Positions 51,842 to 60,371 of a stretch of 64,000 bases of DNA are shown one piece after another. The notes beneath the pieces are model-generated. The model saw only the letters and a list, made by a program, of their open reading frames with translations. It ran no database searches and was not told the origin of the DNA. The position numbers were made by a program, and so were the translations under genes. The stretch's first letter is position 1. Each line of letters starts with the position of its first letter. Origin of the DNA: Chelativorans xinjiangensis. Its GTDB lineage: Bacteria > Pseudomonadota > Alphaproteobacteria > Rhizobiales > Rhizobiaceae. Location: the NCBI RefSeq assembly GCF_009812055.1, contig NZ_WQNH01000001.1, positions 1-64,000 of the forward strand. The letters run 5' to 3'.

Positions 51842-53353
51842 TTAGAGCCTCACGCGGATCATCTGATACGAATAGGCAGGCAGCGAAGCGGCAAGCGCCC
51901 CATCGGCCACCCTCGCACCCGAACCGCTGCGGGGCCTCACGTTCTGCTGGTTGGCGGCGGTGTTCACCGCTTCGAGGTCCGTATGGGTCATCACCTGATG
52001 GTCGATGACCGTGCCGCCGGCAAAACCCTGCAGGCTCACCTCGACGTCGATCGCCTCCGAGCCGTGCCGGTTGACGAGGAAGAAGGTGAGCGTGCCTTCC
52101 TCCTCGTTGTGCACGCCCGAAACGTCGACATAGGGCACGTTGTCGTCGTGCGCGCTGTCGTAGCCCGGGCAGTCCACCAGGAGATTCAATGCCGTGCCGC
52201 GCCCGTGGATCGAGGCGAAATAGTAGGGGTAGTAGATCGTCTGCCGCCAGGCGGGGCCGCCCCTCTCGGTCATGATCGGCGCGATGACGTTGACCAACTG
52301 CGCAACGCAGCCGATCTTCACCACATCCGAACGGCGGATGAAGGTGTTGAGGATGCAGCCGACCTGCAGAACGTCCTCGAAATTATAGATGTCCTCGAGA
52401 AGGCCAGGCGCCAGCGGCCAGCCGTTGCCGCCGTCGAGGATGGCGCGGTCCTTTTTGTTGGAGTGGTACCACACGTTCCACTCGTCGAAGGAGATGTAGA
52501 CGTCGCGCTTCGACCGCTTCTTGCCCTTCACGTAGTTGATGGTGGAGGCGACAGTGCCGATGTAGCGGTCCAGTTTGTGATTGAGCGCCAGATAGTTGGC
52601 CGTGTTCTTCTCGGGATTGCGGAAGTACATATGCAGCGAGACGTGGTCGACCACCTCGTAGGTGTGCTCGAGAACGACGCGCTCCCACTCGGGATAGGTG
52701 GGCATGTCCGAGTGGCTCGACCCGCACACCACCAGTTCCAGCGACTTGTCGAAAGCGCGCATGGCCTTGGCGGTCTCGGCGGCGAGCTTGCCGTATTCGT
52801 GCGCGTCCTTGTGGCCGACCTGCCAGGGGCCGTCCATCTCGTTGCCGAGGCACCACAGCTTCACGTCCCACGGCTCGCGCCGGCCGTTCTTGGCACGAAG
52901 ATCGCTCCAGTAGGAGCCGCCGGGATGGTTGCAGTATTCGAGGAAATTGCGCGCCGCATCGAGCCCGCGTGAGCCGAGATTGACGGCAAGCATCATCTCG
53001 GTGCCGGCAGCCTGGCACCAGTCGGCGAATTCGTGGATGCCCACCTCGTTGGTCTCGCTGGTGTGCCAGGCAAGATCGAGCCGCACCGGCCGGTCTTCGC
53101 GCGGGCCGATGCCGTCCTCCCAGTTGTAGGCGGAGACGAAATTGCCGCCGGGATAGCGCACGACCGGGACGTTGAGCGCGCGGACGAGCTCGAGCACGTC
53201 GCCGCGGAAGCCGTTCTCGTCCGCGGTCGGATGACCCGGCTCATAAATTCCGGTATAAACGGCACGGCCCAGATGCTCCAGAAAGGCGCCGTAAAGCCGG
53301 TCGTCGATCCTGGAGACGGTGTAATCCTTGTGTGCGGTGACGTGAGCCTTCAC
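51842..53353 (-). CDS. Alpha-L-arabinofuranosidase (GH51)
   Basis: A 503-residue GH51 enzyme that releases terminal arabinofuranose from arabinosides; intracellular, as it has no signal peptide. The catalytic acid/base is E172 in WCLGNEMDGPW and the nucleophile E291 in SFDEWNVWY. Other family marks are LYGAFLEHLGRAVYTGIYEP near the N-terminus and VVRYPGGNFVSAYNWEDGIGP. I choose the GTG at 53353, behind GGGAGGA, which gives VKAHVTAHKDYTVSRIDDRLYG; longer starts run into a repeat element. It lies between the ArsR-like regulator and the importer genes, all on the minus strand. Substrates are probably arabino-oligosaccharides from plant cell walls. Confidence 0.95.
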   Translation of the reverse strand: MKAHVTAHKDYTVSRIDDRLYGAFLEHLGRAVYTGIYEPGHPTADENGFRGDVLELVRALNVPVVRYPGGNFVSAYNWEDGIGPREDRPVRLDLAWHTSETNEVGIHEFADWCQAAGTEMMLAVNLGSRGLDAARNFLEYCNHPGGSYWSDLRAKNGRREPWDVKLWCLGNEMDGPWQVGHKDAHEYGKLAAETAKAMRAFDKSLELVVCGSSHSDMPTYPEWERVVLEHTYEVVDHVSLHMYFRNPEKNTANYLALNHKLDRYIGTVASTINYVKGKKRSKRDVYISFDEWNVWYHSNKKDRAILDGGNGWPLAPGLLEDIYNFEDVLQVGCILNTFIRRSDVVKIGCVAQLVNVIAPIMTERGGPAWRQTIYYPYYFASIHGRGTALNLLVDCPGYDSAHDDNVPYVDVSGVHNEEEGTLTFFLVNRHGSEAIDVEVSLQGFAGGTVIDHQVMTHTDLEAVNTAANQQNVRPRSGSGARVADGALAASLPAYSYQMIRVRL

Positions 53354-53393
53354 GGCGTCCTCCCAATGGCCGATCCTTTTGAATCGGTCTACG

Positions 53394-53405
53394 CGATATA
53401 TATCG
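53394..53405. promoter_or_regulatory. Palindrome CGATATATATCG, candidate ArsR-like operator
   Basis: A perfect 12-bp dyad placed a few bases downstream of the predicted -10 of the GH51 promoter, 41 bases ahead of its start codon. A repressor bound here would block transcription. ArsR-type operators are AT-rich dyads of similar kind. The adjacent gene at 53698-54627 encodes an ArsR-like regulator. Confidence 0.45.
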
Positions 53406-53408
53406 GCT

Positions 53409-53437
53409 ATCCTGATTGCTTGGAGGAGCCGTGTCAA
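53409..53437 (-). promoter_or_regulatory. Candidate sigma-70 promoter of the GH51 gene
   Basis: Minus strand: TTGACA (53432-53437, perfect) and CAGGAT (53409-53414, 3 of 6) with a 17-base spacer. Start of transcription would be near 53402, inside the palindrome CGATATATATCG. Confidence 0.45.
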
Positions 53438-53496
53438 CCTCGGAGAATAGATGTGTTGCGGGGGCAGTCGCTTGAAAGGACGGCGCCCGTCGCCAC

Positions 53497-53653
53497 CACC
53501 CCCTCCGCCTGCCGGCACCTCCCCCGCAAGGGGGGAGGAAAGCTGTCGCCGCCCTCTTCGCCAATCTCCACCGTTTGCAGATTAGGCGCGCCGGAGCGAG
53601 CGGCCAGCCTGCCTCCCCCCTTGTGGGGGAGGTGCCGGCAGGCGGAGGGGGGT
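53497..53653. repeat. Hairpin-core-hairpin repeat element, copy 3 (variant arms)
   Basis: Arms ACCCCCTCCGCCTGCCGGCA and CCTCCCCCGCAAGGGGGGAGG (53497-53533) return inverted at 53611-53653. The core (GCTGTCGCCGCCCTCTTCGC, CCAATCTCCACCGTTTGCAG, ATTAGGCGCGCCGGAGC) matches the cores of the copies at 12631 and 34944. Sits in the gap between the ArsR-like gene and the GH51 gene; no gene there. Confidence 0.7.
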
Positions 53654-53697
53654 CGACGCGACGAGCGCCATCCTGACGATTCTCACACCGGCAGGCG

Positions 53698-54627
53698 TCA
53701 CCGCTTCACGTTGATGCGCATGACGATGTCCTGATCGTAGTTCCCGAAGCCGCGTCCGAAGATGTTCACGCCGCCCGGATGCTTCGCGTCCTCGCGGATG
53801 CCGATGCGCATGCGGATCGAGTGATGGCCGGCGAGATCGAGCGTGTCGATCGTCATATCGGAGATCTTCATGCCGTCGATGAAGGTGCCCTTGCCGTTGA
53901 CGGACCAGGTCTTCAGCATGCCGTATTGCGAACCTTTCAGCTTCCACCAGGAGGGCGTGTAGACGCCGCGCTTGTCGCCGAAATCGCCCGGCGAGGTCCA
54001 CGTGCCGACCTCGATGCCGTTGAGCCAAAGCGTGATGTCGGAGGGCCAGTTCGTGCTGGTTCCGGGCACCTCGGAAGACAGTTCCATCGAGAACTCGATG
54101 CTGTCGATGCCGGAGCCGGCGAGCTTGGCGTTGTTGGGGAACTGGTATTCGACATAGCCGCGGCCGAACCACAGAAGCGCCGCCTTCATGCGGTCCGGAT
54201 CGAGGAAATAGTCCGGCACGTCGAGCAGGCCGATGATGCCCTCGACGGAGCAGAGCCCGCAGGGCGCCTCCGTGCTGCAGGCCGTGTAGAGGCCGAGCGG
54301 CATGACGACCTCGATGGTGTTGTCGGCCTTCGGCGGCAGCGTTTCCTTGAAGAGCACGAGGATCTCGTCGAAGGTGGAATGGCAGATCTTCTGGTTGCCC
54401 TTGCGCGCCTTGACCGTCTCGCACCGGACGAGCCCGCCCTCCTCCAGGATCTGCAGGTTGGAGGATACCGTCGACTGCGGCAGCGAGAGCACACGCGCGA
54501 TATCGTTGACGTTCATCGGTCCTTCGACGTGCAGAAGCTTCAGCATCCGCGCGCGCACGGGCGAGGCCAAGCCCCTGAGCGTGGGCATGTTTTCTTCTGG
54601 ATCGACGACGAGGAAGTTGCGGTTCAT
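53698..54627 (-). CDS. ArsR-like winged-helix regulator with beta-rich C-terminal domain
   Basis: A 309-residue regulator. Residues about 12-90 form an ArsR-type winged helix (LRGLASPVRARMLKLLHVEG, MNVNDIARVLSLPQSTVSSNLQILEEGGLV). Three cysteines follow at C117, C123 and C126 (TACSTEAPCGLCS), a possible metal or redox site. The rest, from about 150 to 309, is beta-rich (WLNGIEVGTWTSPGDFGDKRG, GVYTPSWWKLKGSQYG, HSIRMRIGIREDAKHPGGVN), maybe a jelly-roll sugar-binding domain. Most ArsR proteins are only ~100 residues. Next to the GH51 gene on the same strand, it most likely controls the arabinoside locus. The start at 54627 lacks a good ribosome site; an ATG 12 codons upstream is possible. Confidence 0.8.
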   Translation of the reverse strand: MNRNFLVVDPEENMPTLRGLASPVRARMLKLLHVEGPMNVNDIARVLSLPQSTVSSNLQILEEGGLVRCETVKARKGNQKICHSTFDEILVLFKETLPPKADNTIEVVMPLGLYTACSTEAPCGLCSVEGIIGLLDVPDYFLDPDRMKAALLWFGRGYVEYQFPNNAKLAGSGIDSIEFSMELSSEVPGTSTNWPSDITLWLNGIEVGTWTSPGDFGDKRGVYTPSWWKLKGSQYGMLKTWSVNGKGTFIDGMKISDMTIDTLDLAGHHSIRMRIGIREDAKHPGGVNIFGRGFGNYDQDIVMRINVKR

Positions 54628-54773
54628 GAAGTCACCGGTGCCGGCATGAAGGAGGGCTGTCACGGGCAGCCCGCGACGTCGCGGGCAAGCATATCAAGAA
54701 GTTTGATAATGTCGATCCCAGTCGGAAACGGCGTAGCGAACGGAATGAGTTTAAGCCCGGTTTCCCCAACCGC

Positions 54774-54907
54774 CGTCATCCCGGCCGAACCCCCGGGTCT
54801 CGCCTTCGGCGAGCCCGAGGACAGGCTCCGTGAGAGCCGGGACCCATTCCGGAACGTTGACGTCACGGAATGGGTCCCGGACAAGCCTTCGGCTTTCCGG
54901 GATGACG
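54774..54907. repeat. Palindromic repeat, second copy of the 49507 family
   Basis: CGTCATCCCGGCCGAACCCC at one end, GGCTTTCCGGGATGACG at the other, with CCATTCCGGAACGTTGACGT and CACGGAATGGGTCCCGGACA between. It fills the gap between the ArsR-like gene and the exporter gene (54628-54947); no gene is seen there. Confidence 0.65.
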
Positions 54908-54947
54908 CGCGGCGGTAGAGGGTGACCGATCCAAAACTCGTCCCGCT

Positions 54948-56750
54948 CTACGCGAAGCCCTTGGTGAGCTCCAGGGCCTGGCGCTCGAAGAGCCGGCGGT
55001 AGATGCCGCCTTCGCGCCGGACGAGCTGGACGTGGTCGCCCTCCTCGACGATCCGCCCCCGGTCGAAGACGAGCAGCCGGTCGAGCGCGCGCACGGTGGA
55101 AAGCCGATGCGCGATCACCAGTGTCGTGCGCCCGACCATCAGCCGCTCCATCGCTTCCTGGATCAGCACCTCCGATTCCGAATCGAGGCTCGACGTCGCC
55201 TCGTCGAAGATCAGGACCGGCGCGTCGGCCAGGAAGGCGCGGGCGATCGCCACGCGCTGGCGCTCGCCGCCCGACAGTTTGACGCCGCGTTCGCCGACCA
55301 ACGTCGCGTAGCCCTTGGGCAGCGCAGTGATGAAGTCGTGCGCGCTCGCTAGCCGCGCCGCCTCCTCGATCTCGGCCATCGACGCGCCCGGACGGGCGTA
55401 GGCGATGTTCTCCGCCAGCGACCGATGGAACAGGATCGGCTCCTGCTGCACGATGGCGACCTGGCTGCGGAGCGAGGCCTGCGCCACGCGGGCGATGTCC
55501 TGGCCGTCGATCAGGATGCGCCCGCTTGTGACGTCGTAGAGCCGCTGGATCAGCTTGACGAAGGTCGTCTTGCCCGATCCCGAGTGCCCGACGAGGCCGA
55601 CGCGTTCGCCCGGCCGGATCGATAGCGAGAAGTCGCGGTAAAGCGGCGTCGCGTGGCCGACATAGTGGAACGTGACGTTCTCGAACTCGATACTGCCCTC
55701 TTCGATGGCGATAGGCTGCGCGCCGGCAACATCTTCCACCCCGAGCGGCTGGCTGTGGATATCGACCAGCTCCTCCATGTCGTTGACCGAGCGCTGCACG
55801 TTGCGCACATGCATGCCGACATCGCGCAGGTAGCCTTGCAGTACGAAGAAGGCGGTGAGCACGAAGGCGATGTCGCCCGCCGTCGCCTGGCCGCCGCTCC
55901 ACAAGAACACGGCGAAGCCGATGACCGCCGCGCGCAGGACGAGCATGATCGCTCCTTGCGTGGTGCCGTTGATCGTGCCGCGCACCCAGGTGCGGCGCGT
56001 GCGGTGACGCCATTTCCCGATAACGCGACTGAGACGCGCATCCTCGCGCCCCTCCGCACCGAAGGCCTTGACAACGGCGTTGCAGGAGACGGCGTCGGCG
56101 AGCGCGCCGCCGAGCCGCGTATCCCAGGCGTTGGCAAGGCTCGCCGCCGGCGCGACATAGCCAAGCGAAAGCGTGACCGTCAGCGCCACATAGACGATCG
56201 AGCCGGCGGCGACGATCAGGCCCATCGTCGGCCAATACCATCCGAGCAACAGGGCCGAGCCCACCAACATCACCGCGGAAGGAAGCAACGCCACCAGAAG
56301 GGTGTCGTTCAAAAGATCGAGCGCCCAAATGCCGCGCGTGATCTTGCGCACCGTCGAACCGGCGAAGCTGTTGGCGTGCCAGTCCGTCGAGAAGCGCTGC
56401 ACGCGGTGAAACGTATCGGCGGCGATTTCCGACATCATCTTCAGCGTCAGGTCGATGATGCCCATGAAGGCGATATGGCGCATGACGATGGCACCGCCCG
56501 AGAGCGCGAGCAGGGTCAGGAATGCGGCGATTGCCGCGTTCCAGGCGACCTCGTCCGTGGCCGCGCCTCGCGCCACGGCATCGACCAGCCGGCCGGAATA
56601 GAGCGGCGTCAAAACGTCGGCCGTGGTCGAAACGAGCACGGCCGTGATGATGAAGGCGAGCCTTGCCGGCTGGCGCCGCCAATGCGCGTCCAGGAATTGG
56701 AACACGCTGCGAAAGGCATTACCCCGCAGGGCATTGCGGAAGGAAGTCAT
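54948..56750 (-). CDS. ABC exporter (membrane domain-NBD fusion, canonical sites)
   Basis: A 600-residue half-transporter with six membrane helices (first at about 35-55, ARLAFIITAVLVSTTADVLTPLYSG) and an NBD with all canonical residues: Walker A GHSGSGKTT, Q-loop IVQQEPILF, signature LSGGERQRVA, Walker B VLIFDEATSSLD, switch VIAHRLSTV. It likely works as a homodimer, unlike the heterodimer at 41297-45078. I use the ATG at 56750 (MTSFRNALRG); no clear ribosome site is seen, and a start further up is possible. Substrate unknown: drug, lipid or peptide. It ends next to the repeat at 54774-54907. Confidence 0.88.
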   Translation of the reverse strand: MTSFRNALRGNAFRSVFQFLDAHWRRQPARLAFIITAVLVSTTADVLTPLYSGRLVDAVARGAATDEVAWNAAIAAFLTLLALSGGAIVMRHIAFMGIIDLTLKMMSEIAADTFHRVQRFSTDWHANSFAGSTVRKITRGIWALDLLNDTLLVALLPSAVMLVGSALLLGWYWPTMGLIVAAGSIVYVALTVTLSLGYVAPAASLANAWDTRLGGALADAVSCNAVVKAFGAEGREDARLSRVIGKWRHRTRRTWVRGTINGTTQGAIMLVLRAAVIGFAVFLWSGGQATAGDIAFVLTAFFVLQGYLRDVGMHVRNVQRSVNDMEELVDIHSQPLGVEDVAGAQPIAIEEGSIEFENVTFHYVGHATPLYRDFSLSIRPGERVGLVGHSGSGKTTFVKLIQRLYDVTSGRILIDGQDIARVAQASLRSQVAIVQQEPILFHRSLAENIAYARPGASMAEIEEAARLASAHDFITALPKGYATLVGERGVKLSGGERQRVAIARAFLADAPVLIFDEATSSLDSESEVLIQEAMERLMVGRTTLVIAHRLSTVRALDRLLVFDRGRIVEEGDHVQLVRREGGIYRRLFERQALELTKGFA

Positions 56751-57119
56751 GGCGTTCGACGGATGCGCAGGGCATCCGGTCCTCAGAATCGGAAAATCAT
56801 GAAACGGCGCCGGGACGAAAAAAATGCATCGGTCAAGCGGTGCCGGGCTACGCTGCGCACGCTCCACGTGGGAGGCGCACGGGCGGCAGCCGTCTTGACC
56901 TTTTGGCGCGCTAAGCGGTCAGTGCTGACCTAACGACGCGGGAAGCCCAAGCCGCTGCCCTTTAGAGAAGAAGCGCCGAATGCTGGCATTCTTAGCCTCC
57001 TTAGTAGGGCTGAACGGGGAAGAGCTTCATAAAGGGGCCGTCGCACCATGCCAACCCCTTCATGCCATTTCCGCAAGCGGTGTGTTCGCGCCGCAACACC
57101 ACCGCCGGCTGTTGGACTT
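56751..57119. other. Intergenic region with a small dyad, no gene seen
   Basis: A 369-base gap between the exporter start and the AraC-type gene's stop. It holds GGTCAG-TG-CTGACC at 56917-56930, a 6-bp dyad 167 bases upstream of the exporter start that might be an operator. I see no coding sequence or RNA gene. Confidence 0.4.
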
Positions 57120-58064
57120 TTATCTGGATGCCCTTTCCCGCGCCACCACCGGCGGCATGTGCGGGCGCGTGCGCAGGCGCTGGCGGAAGTCGGACGGCGT
57201 CATGCCGGCGATCTTGCGAAAGCACTTCGTGAAGGCCGACAGCGAGCCGAAGCCGCTGTCCATCGCCACCCTTAGCACGTTCGCATCCTCCTGCATGAGC
57301 AGCGCCTGGGCGTAGGAGAGCCGCAAGAGGCTGACATATTCGTTGAGCGTCATGCCGGTGGATTTCTTGAACACGCTCATGGCGTATTTGGGATGGATGT
57401 CCGCCGACAGCGCGATGTCGGTGGAATCGATGTCGTGGCGGAAATTATCGGTGATGAACGCGCAGATGCGGCCGATATTGTGGAAGCTCGTCCGGTCGGG
57501 CGCTTCGGCGCGGGTGACCGGCTGGCCGGGATTTTCCAGAAGACGGTACGGCTCGAACTGAATGCGCTCGATGCGCAGGAGAAGCTCGTCGACGGCGTGA
57601 TTGACGCGCTTTTCCTCGCCCGAGCGGATGTATTGGGACCAGCGGTTGAAATCGAGGTCGTCGGCGCTGCCGGGCTGATGGGCGATCAGCGTCGCCCCGC
57701 GCATCAGCTTCTGCTGCATCTCCGCAATCAGCCGCAGCCGGAAGAAATGCACCAGCGGCAAGTGGATGGCGACGAACCAGGCGTCCTCCGAGGTGTCGAC
57801 CACCTGATGCGGCAGGCCGCCCCAGAAGAGGCAGAGATCGCCCGCCTTCAATTCGGCCATGTGACCGCGCATGCGGTAGTCCACCCGGCCCCGGAAAACG
57901 TAGTTTATCTCGACCTGGGCATGCCAGTGCGCGGTCCGCATGATGCCGGGCTGCTCGTGGCTGACCACGAGGCTGTTCGGGACCTTCTCGACGGTACTCT
58001 TGGCGGGCTCCCAATACCGCTTGCCGGCTATCTTACCATCCAACGGTTCCGCCTTCCCTTTCAC
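57120..58064 (-). CDS. AraC family transcriptional regulator
   Basis: A 314-residue regulator with an N-terminal cupin-like sugar sensor (AHWHAQVEINYVFRGRVDYRMRGHMAELKAGDLCLFWGGLPHQV) and a C-terminal double helix-turn-helix (ICAFITDNFRHDIDSTDIALSADIHPKYAMSVFKKSTGMTLNEYVSLLRLSYAQALLMQ; MDSGFGSLSAFTKCFRKIAGMTPSDFR). The sensor has the His-X-His of MelR/AraC-type proteins. The start is a GTG at 58062-58064. It is divergent from importer 6, 71 bases away, and is therefore its likely activator. Inducer unknown. Confidence 0.92.
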   Translation of the reverse strand: MKGKAEPLDGKIAGKRYWEPAKSTVEKVPNSLVVSHEQPGIMRTAHWHAQVEINYVFRGRVDYRMRGHMAELKAGDLCLFWGGLPHQVVDTSEDAWFVAIHLPLVHFFRLRLIAEMQQKLMRGATLIAHQPGSADDLDFNRWSQYIRSGEEKRVNHAVDELLLRIERIQFEPYRLLENPGQPVTRAEAPDRTSFHNIGRICAFITDNFRHDIDSTDIALSADIHPKYAMSVFKKSTGMTLNEYVSLLRLSYAQALLMQEDANVLRVAMDSGFGSLSAFTKCFRKIAGMTPSDFRQRLRTRPHMPPVVARERASR

Positions 58065-58100
58065 AGCGACGCAAGAACAGCGTCCTTTAACCTATGAGAG

Positions 58101-58115
58101 GCCCGGTCTTCGGGC
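58101..58115 (+). promoter_or_regulatory. Small hairpin in the leader of importer 6
   Basis: GCCCG-GTCTT-CGGGC forms a 5-bp stem upstream of the GGGAGGAA ribosome site of the binding-protein gene. It could help leader stability; significance is uncertain. Confidence 0.3.
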
Positions 58116-58135
58116 AACAGGAAAGGGAGGAACCC

Positions 58136-59413
58136 ATGCGCATGACGCTCGGCCGCGCCGCTCTGGCGCTTGTCTTGGCCACCGGAAGCGCTCCGGCCTT
58201 CGCCCAATCGGGCGAGATCACCGTCTGGAGCTGGAATGTCGCCGCTTCGTCGCTCGAATCCACCATCGAGGGCTTCAACGCTCAATATCCCGACGTCAAG
58301 GTGACGGTCCAGGATCTGGGCAACCAACAGGTCTTCGACCGCACGCTTGCCGGCTGTGCGGCGGGAGGCGCCGGCCTGCCCGACGTGCTTTCCATCGAAA
58401 ACCACGAGGCGGAGATCTTCTGGGCGCAGTTCCCCGACTGTTTCACCAACCTGAAGGAGCTCGGCTACACCGAGGAGATCGCCGCGGGCTTCCCGGACTT
58501 CAAGCGTGTGGAGCTGGAAGTGGGCGATGTCGCCTATGCCATGCCCTGGGATTCCGGTCCGGTGGTGATGTTCTACCGCCGCGACTTCTATGAAAACGCC
58601 GGCGTCGACCCGGAGGAGATCAAGACCTGGGACGATTTCATTAAAGCTGGCAAGGCAGTCGCCGAGGCCAATCCCGGTGTGGTGATGACGCGGGCCGACT
58701 TCAACGGCGACACGGAATGGTTCCGCATGCTGGCGAACGAGCAGGGTTGCGGCTTTTTCTCATCCGACGGGTCCGAGATCACCGTCAATCAGCCGGCCTG
58801 CGTGGCCGCGCTGGAGACAGTGAAGAAGATGTACGACGCCGGCATCATCACGGCGGCCGACTGGGACGAGAAGATCCAGGCCAACACCGCCGGCACCGTT
58901 GCAAGCCAGCTTTACGGCGGCTGGTACGAGGGCACGATCCGCTCCACCTCGCCCGACCTTGCCGGCAAATGGGGTGTCTACCGCATGCCGAGCGTGACGG
59001 AAGACGGACCGCGCGCGGCCAATCTCGGCGGCTCTTCGCTCGCCATCGCCAATAATTCGGACAACGAGGAAGCCGCCTGGGCGTTCGTCAACTATGCGCT
59101 CGGCACCAACGAGGGCCAGGTGACCATGCTGCGCGAATACGGTCTCGTGCCCTCGCTGCTCTCGGCGCTCGACGACCCCTACATGCAAGAGCCGCAGCCC
59201 TATTGGGACGGCCAGAAGGTGTGGATCGATATTCTCGGCACGCTGGACCAGGTCGTGCCGAGCCGGGGAACCCCCTTCTTCGGCGACGCCGACGGCATCA
59301 TGAACGCGGTGCAGAGCCAGTACCTCAACGATGGGTTCGACAGCGCGCAAGCGGCGGCGGACGACGCGGCCAATCAGATCGCGCTGGTGACCGGTCTGCC
59401 TATTGCGGAATGA
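58136..59413 (+). CDS. Extracellular sugar-binding protein of CUT1 ABC importer 6
   Basis: A 425-residue family-1 binding protein. Signal peptide MRMTLGRAALALVLATGSAPAFA with cleavage near AFA-QS (about residue 23). Typical segments: GEITVWSWNVAASSLESTIEG, GLPDVLSIENHEAEIFW, and AWAFVNYALGTNEGQVTM. The ATG at 58136 follows GGGAGGAA; one at 58142 is also possible, one further upstream is not. Divergent from the AraC regulator and first in an operon with permeases, ATPase and an oxidoreductase fusion. Substrate not identifiable from the sequence. Confidence 0.92.
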   Translation: MRMTLGRAALALVLATGSAPAFAQSGEITVWSWNVAASSLESTIEGFNAQYPDVKVTVQDLGNQQVFDRTLAGCAAGGAGLPDVLSIENHEAEIFWAQFPDCFTNLKELGYTEEIAAGFPDFKRVELEVGDVAYAMPWDSGPVVMFYRRDFYENAGVDPEEIKTWDDFIKAGKAVAEANPGVVMTRADFNGDTEWFRMLANEQGCGFFSSDGSEITVNQPACVAALETVKKMYDAGIITAADWDEKIQANTAGTVASQLYGGWYEGTIRSTSPDLAGKWGVYRMPSVTEDGPRAANLGGSSLAIANNSDNEEAAWAFVNYALGTNEGQVTMLREYGLVPSLLSALDDPYMQEPQPYWDGQKVWIDILGTLDQVVPSRGTPFFGDADGIMNAVQSQYLNDGFDSAQAAADDAANQIALVTGLPIAE

Positions 59414-59462
59414 GCGAAGGCAGCGACCGGCCGGGCGGTCTCCGCTGCCCGGCCCTTCGCTC
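59412..59462 (+). terminator. Long stem-loop at the end of the binding-protein gene
   Basis: GAGCGAAGG (59412-59420, overlapping the stop codon) pairs with CCTTCGCTC (59454-59462), and inside it CCGGGC with GCCCGG. It lies between the binding-protein and permease genes and probably limits decay or read-through. Confidence 0.55.
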
Positions 59463-59510
59463 ATCTGACCACGGTCGAGCACGCCCGGCGGCGGTAACGG
59501 GAGGATAGAC

Positions 59511-60371
59511 ATGCGGATGCGGACACGGGCGGCGTACGGCTTCCTGGCGCCCTATCTCCTGATCTTCGCCACCTTCTGGGTGTGGCCGATCATCTATTCC
59601 TTCTATCTCTCCTTCCTCGCCACACGCATCCAGCCCTGGAGTTTCAATCCGGCCGTCACCTGGGGAAGGCTGGTGGTGGACCCCGCCTTCCTCAACGCGC
59701 TCAGGAACACCCTGATCATCCTGGTCATCCAAGTGCCGGTGATGATCGCGCTGGCCACCCTGCTCGCCGTATTGCTCAACTCGCAGCTTCTGAAGGCGCG
59801 CGGCATCATGCGCTTTGCCTTCTTTGCGCCTGTCGTGGTCGGCGAGGCGGCCTATGCGGCTGTGTTCCGGCTGATGTTCAACGCCGATTTCGGCGTCATC
59901 AACAAGATCATCGGCAGCATCGGCCTGCCGCCGGTGGCGTGGTTCGGCAACCCGACGGCGGCGATGGCGCTCATCATGATGGCCGTCACCTGGCGCTGGG
60001 TTGGCTACAACGCCATCATCATCCTTTCGGGCCTGCAGGCAATCCCGCAGGATGTCTACGAGGCCGCCACCCTCGACCGGGTGTCGAAGCCGAGGCAATT
60101 CTTCTTCATCACCCTGCCGCTCCTGCGGCCGATCATCCTTTTCTGCGTGGTGCTTTCGATCATCGGCACGATGCAGCTCTTCGCCGAGCCGTTCCTGATC
60201 ACCAACCGTGGCGGCCCCGGACAGGCGACCGAGACGCTCGGTCTCTTCCTCTACCGGCAGGGCTTCACCGTGCTCAATTTCGGCTACGCCTCGGCCGTGG
60301 CCTACACCATAGCCGCGCTCGCCATCCTCATCTCGCTCGCCAATCTGTGGCTGGGGAGGTCCGCCAAATGA
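59511..60371 (+). CDS. Sugar ABC permease (MalF type), importer 6
   Basis: A 286-residue CUT1 permease. Six helices can be placed, the first AYGFLAPYLLIFATFWVWPIIYSFYL. The EAA loop reads YEAATLDRVSKPRQFFFITLPLL, a bit unusual with DRVSKP where DGA is normal. The protein lacks long loops. The ATG at 59511 follows GGGAGGATAGAC. Its stop overlaps the start of the MalG-type gene (ATGA). Confidence 0.92.
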   Translation: MRMRTRAAYGFLAPYLLIFATFWVWPIIYSFYLSFLATRIQPWSFNPAVTWGRLVVDPAFLNALRNTLIILVIQVPVMIALATLLAVLLNSQLLKARGIMRFAFFAPVVVGEAAYAAVFRLMFNADFGVINKIIGSIGLPPVAWFGNPTAAMALIMMAVTWRWVGYNAIIILSGLQAIPQDVYEAATLDRVSKPRQFFFITLPLLRPIILFCVVLSIIGTMQLFAEPFLITNRGGPGQATETLGLFLYRQGFTVLNFGYASAVAYTIAALAILISLANLWLGRSAK

